64,000 bases of DNA from Oxalobacteraceae bacterium OTU3CINTB1. GTDB taxonomy: Bacteria > Pseudomonadota > Gammaproteobacteria > Burkholderiales > Burkholderiaceae_D. Of the stretch, positions 62,554 through 64,000 are shown in pieces. The first letter of the stretch is position 1. Each line of letters opens with the position of its first letter. The DNA lies in the NCBI GenBank assembly GCA_024123955.1, contig CP099652.1, forward strand, positions 2,914,001 through 2,978,000. The letters are read 5' to 3'. Both the position numbers and the translations under genes were made by a program. The notes beneath the pieces are model-generated. The model did not search any database and was not told where the DNA came from. It worked only from the letters and a program-made list of their open reading frames with translations.

Positions 62554-63015
62554 ATGACGACGTCCACCACCGCGCAGCCGGAATCGCTGCACATCGTTTG
62601 CCCCCATTGCGACGCGGTCAACCGCGTGCCGGCCGCCAGGCTGTCGGCCGAGCCGGTGTGCGGCAAATGTCAGCGCGCGCTGTTCACCGGCCAGCCGGTC
62701 GATCTGTCGAGCGCGCGCTTCATCAAACATATCGAACGCAGCGATATTCCGGTCCTGGCGGATTTCTGGGCGCCGTGGTGCGGTCCGTGTCGCACGATGG
62801 CGCCGTTTTACGCACAGGCGACCCAGCGGCTGGAGCCGCAGTTCCGCGTCGTCAAGGTGAACACCGAAGAGGCGCAGGATTTGTCGGCGCGCTACGCCAT
62901 CCGCAGCATTCCTACATTGGCCTTGTTCAAGGGCGGGCGGGAAATCGCGCGCCAGCCGGGGGCGATGGATGCGACCAACATCGTCGCGTGGGCCACGCAG
63001 AATAACCGTGGATGA
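62554..63015 (+). CDS. trxC: Thioredoxin 2 (zinc-binding)
   Basis: 153-residue thioredoxin with an N-terminal zinc ribbon: Cys16-x2-Cys19 (CPHC) and Cys36-x2-Cys39 (CGKC). The redox centre is WCGPC with Cys76 and Cys79, and the cis-proline follows in RSIPTLALF. Cytoplasmic, oxidative-stress type disulfide reductase. The frame starts at ATG 62554 after CTGGAGATAAAG. Its stop codon abuts the mdcH stop on the other strand with no base between. Confidence 0.95.
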   Translation: MTTSTTAQPESLHIVCPHCDAVNRVPAARLSAEPVCGKCQRALFTGQPVDLSSARFIKHIERSDIPVLADFWAPWCGPCRTMAPFYAQATQRLEPQFRVVKVNTEEAQDLSARYAIRSIPTLALFKGGREIARQPGAMDATNIVAWATQNNRG

Positions 63016-63945
63016 TTATTCGGCCGCGCGGTCCAGCCATTTCCTGATGCCATCGAGCGTGCGGAAGTCGGCGATCGAACGGGTGTTGATGTGCGGGTGC
63101 CTGGCTTGCATCATTTTGGTCAGCGCCGATCCGGGGCCCAATTCCAGCGCGTAGGTGATGCCGGCTTCCGCGCAGGCATCCATGCAGGCCAGCCAGCGGA
63201 TTTTTTCCGCCATCTGGCGCGACAGCAGGTCGACCGCTTGGGCTTTGCTATCGACAGCCGTTGCACTGATCCCGGCCAGCACCGGTGCGGTCATCGGGCT
63301 AAATTCTGCTTGCCGCAGCAGTTCCGCGAACGGACGCACGGCGTCGCGCATGAATGGCGTGTGCGATGCCACCTCGACCGGTAGCCGCGTGCATCGTCCT
63401 CCCGCCGCGATGACGGCCGCTTCCAGCGCCTGCGCCGTTTGTGCCAGGCCGCCCGCAATACAGGCGTCGTCGCCGGTTTCTATGCTGACTTGGAATGCGT
63501 GCGATGTCGCCAGTTCCCCGAGCCGCTTTGAGCTCAGACCAGATAATGCCAGCAACGCCTGGCCCGGATGCGTCGCCAGGCACCCGTCCATCAGTTGCGC
63601 GCGCCGCGCTGCCAGTTCGGTCGCCGTCGCGGCGGTGAAGGCGCCAGCCACGCCATAAGCCGACAATTCGCCGATGCTGTACCCGGCGACCAGCGCCGGC
63701 CGCGGCGCAAACTCCCGGATCGCTTCCCACATGCCCAAGGTGGCGGCCACGATCAGCGGCTGGGCGTTGCCGTTCGCGTAAATATCGCCGCCATCGAAAG
63801 CCTGCGGCATCATGGCGGACAGGCCGTCGAGCAGGGCGGCCGCGCCGGCGCTGGTGCGCGCCAGGTCGAACATGTGCGCATGCTGCCCGCCCTGGCCGGG
63901 GCAAAGCAGCAGCAGTCGTGATTGGGCGCCGTATGACATCGTCAC
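63016..63945 (-). CDS. mdcH: Malonate decarboxylase ACP S-malonyltransferase subunit (epsilon)
   Basis: 309-residue acyltransferase (FabD-like fold) that loads malonyl groups from malonyl-CoA onto the phosphoribosyl-dephospho-CoA-bearing ACP of malonate decarboxylase. Nucleophile Ser90 in GYSIGE, oxyanion-side GQGGQ (17-21), His195 in ASHTPFM. The start is GTG 63945, overlapping the stop of the upstream gene (GTGA); ATG 63939 is two codons on. It ends an mdc operon entering from the right edge. Confidence 0.9.
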   Translation of the reverse strand: MTMSYGAQSRLLLLCPGQGGQHAHMFDLARTSAGAAALLDGLSAMMPQAFDGGDIYANGNAQPLIVAATLGMWEAIREFAPRPALVAGYSIGELSAYGVAGAFTAATATELAARRAQLMDGCLATHPGQALLALSGLSSKRLGELATSHAFQVSIETGDDACIAGGLAQTAQALEAAVIAAGGRCTRLPVEVASHTPFMRDAVRPFAELLRQAEFSPMTAPVLAGISATAVDSKAQAVDLLSRQMAEKIRWLACMDACAEAGITYALELGPGSALTKMMQARHPHINTRSIADFRTLDGIRKWLDRAAE

Positions 63946-64000
63946 GGTCCGTCCGCGGCCAGCGCGGCGATGGACTGCACAAGACAGCTTGCCGCCAGCA
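63942..64000 (-). CDS. mdcB: C-terminal end of an upstream mdc gene, probably mdcB (partial)
   Basis: Only the last 18 codons and stop are in the window. The peptide LAASCLVQSIAALAADGP resembles the end of triphosphoribosyl-dephospho-CoA synthase MdcB/CitG (usually ...DLLAA.. then a helix). MdcG is the alternative. The stop overlaps the mdcH start by 4 bases, so the frame is real. Confidence 0.55.
   Translation of the reverse strand, partial: LAASCLVQSIAALAADGP

Overview
The window is about 63-65% GC by eye and fully coding, and looks like a chromosome segment of a Burkholderiales bacterium, most likely Oxalobacteraceae (Massilia/Duganella/Janthinobacterium type). The basis is gene content and style: a polyhydroxyalkanoate phasin, thioredoxin 2, a Liv-type transporter operon, a malonate decarboxylase locus, a non-phosphorylative pentose pathway, and dispersed GTAGGGCGGATTA hairpins. 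This is inference; no marker gene that fixes the genus is present. I see no insertion sequence, prophage, CRISPR array or rRNA.

Region 1 (1-22044) is an L-arabinose/arabinan utilisation island, all on the + strand. It holds a GPH-type sugar symporter (truncated by the window start), a cytoplasmic GH43, aldose 1-epimerase, and an oxidative pathway: L-arabinonate dehydratase, an FAH-fold AraD1 protein, 2-oxoglutarate semialdehyde dehydrogenase and an SDR sugar dehydrogenase. Exported hydrolases follow (GH97, GH51, GH43 lipoprotein, GH127/146, a second exported GH43). A YtfQ-YtfR-YtfT-YjfF ABC importer and a GbpR-like LysR regulator complete it. Exported enzymes would trim arabinan to arabinose, the two transporters import it, and the pathway yields 2-oxoglutarate. 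The dehydratase gene and the ABC operon share a nearly identical promoter module, which predicts common control.

Region 2 (22139-25086) holds a Cys-rich copper-storage-like protein and a membrane-anchored penicillin/AHL acylase.

Region 3 (25171-39301, perhaps to 40385) is the most unusual part. It contains a NodU-type carbamoyltransferase, a protein resembling the C-terminal part of the N,N-dimethylformamidase large subunit, three GT9 (heptosyltransferase-like) enzymes, a GT2, two GT-B enzymes, DUF4254 and DUF2795 proteins, a half-size ABC exporter, an SDR and a GmhB-like phosphatase. They lie in three blocks (+, -, +) around a divergent promoter region at 32275-32492. I read it as an undescribed pathway for a carbamoylated, possibly heptose-containing glycan or glycoconjugate. 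An acyltransferase-3 gene lies beside it.

Region 4 (40499-53206) is mixed: VOC protein, a Na+/H+ antiporter with LytS/LytTR two-component genes, tRNA-Gly(GCC), CheV, a DJ-1/PfpI protein, S-formylglutathione hydrolase, a second antiporter with YbdK, a peptidase C26 protein, a LysR regulator and a DUF4105 membrane protein.

Region 5 (53225-64000) has a Liv-type ABC operon led by an acyl-CoA synthetase gene broken by one in-frame TAG, a small flagellar-rod-like protein, an OFA-family MFS transporter, a phasin preceded by a good FNR/Anr box, thioredoxin 2, and the end of a malonate decarboxylase operon (mdcH and the tail of a probable mdcB). No gene-free stretch exceeds 300 bases.
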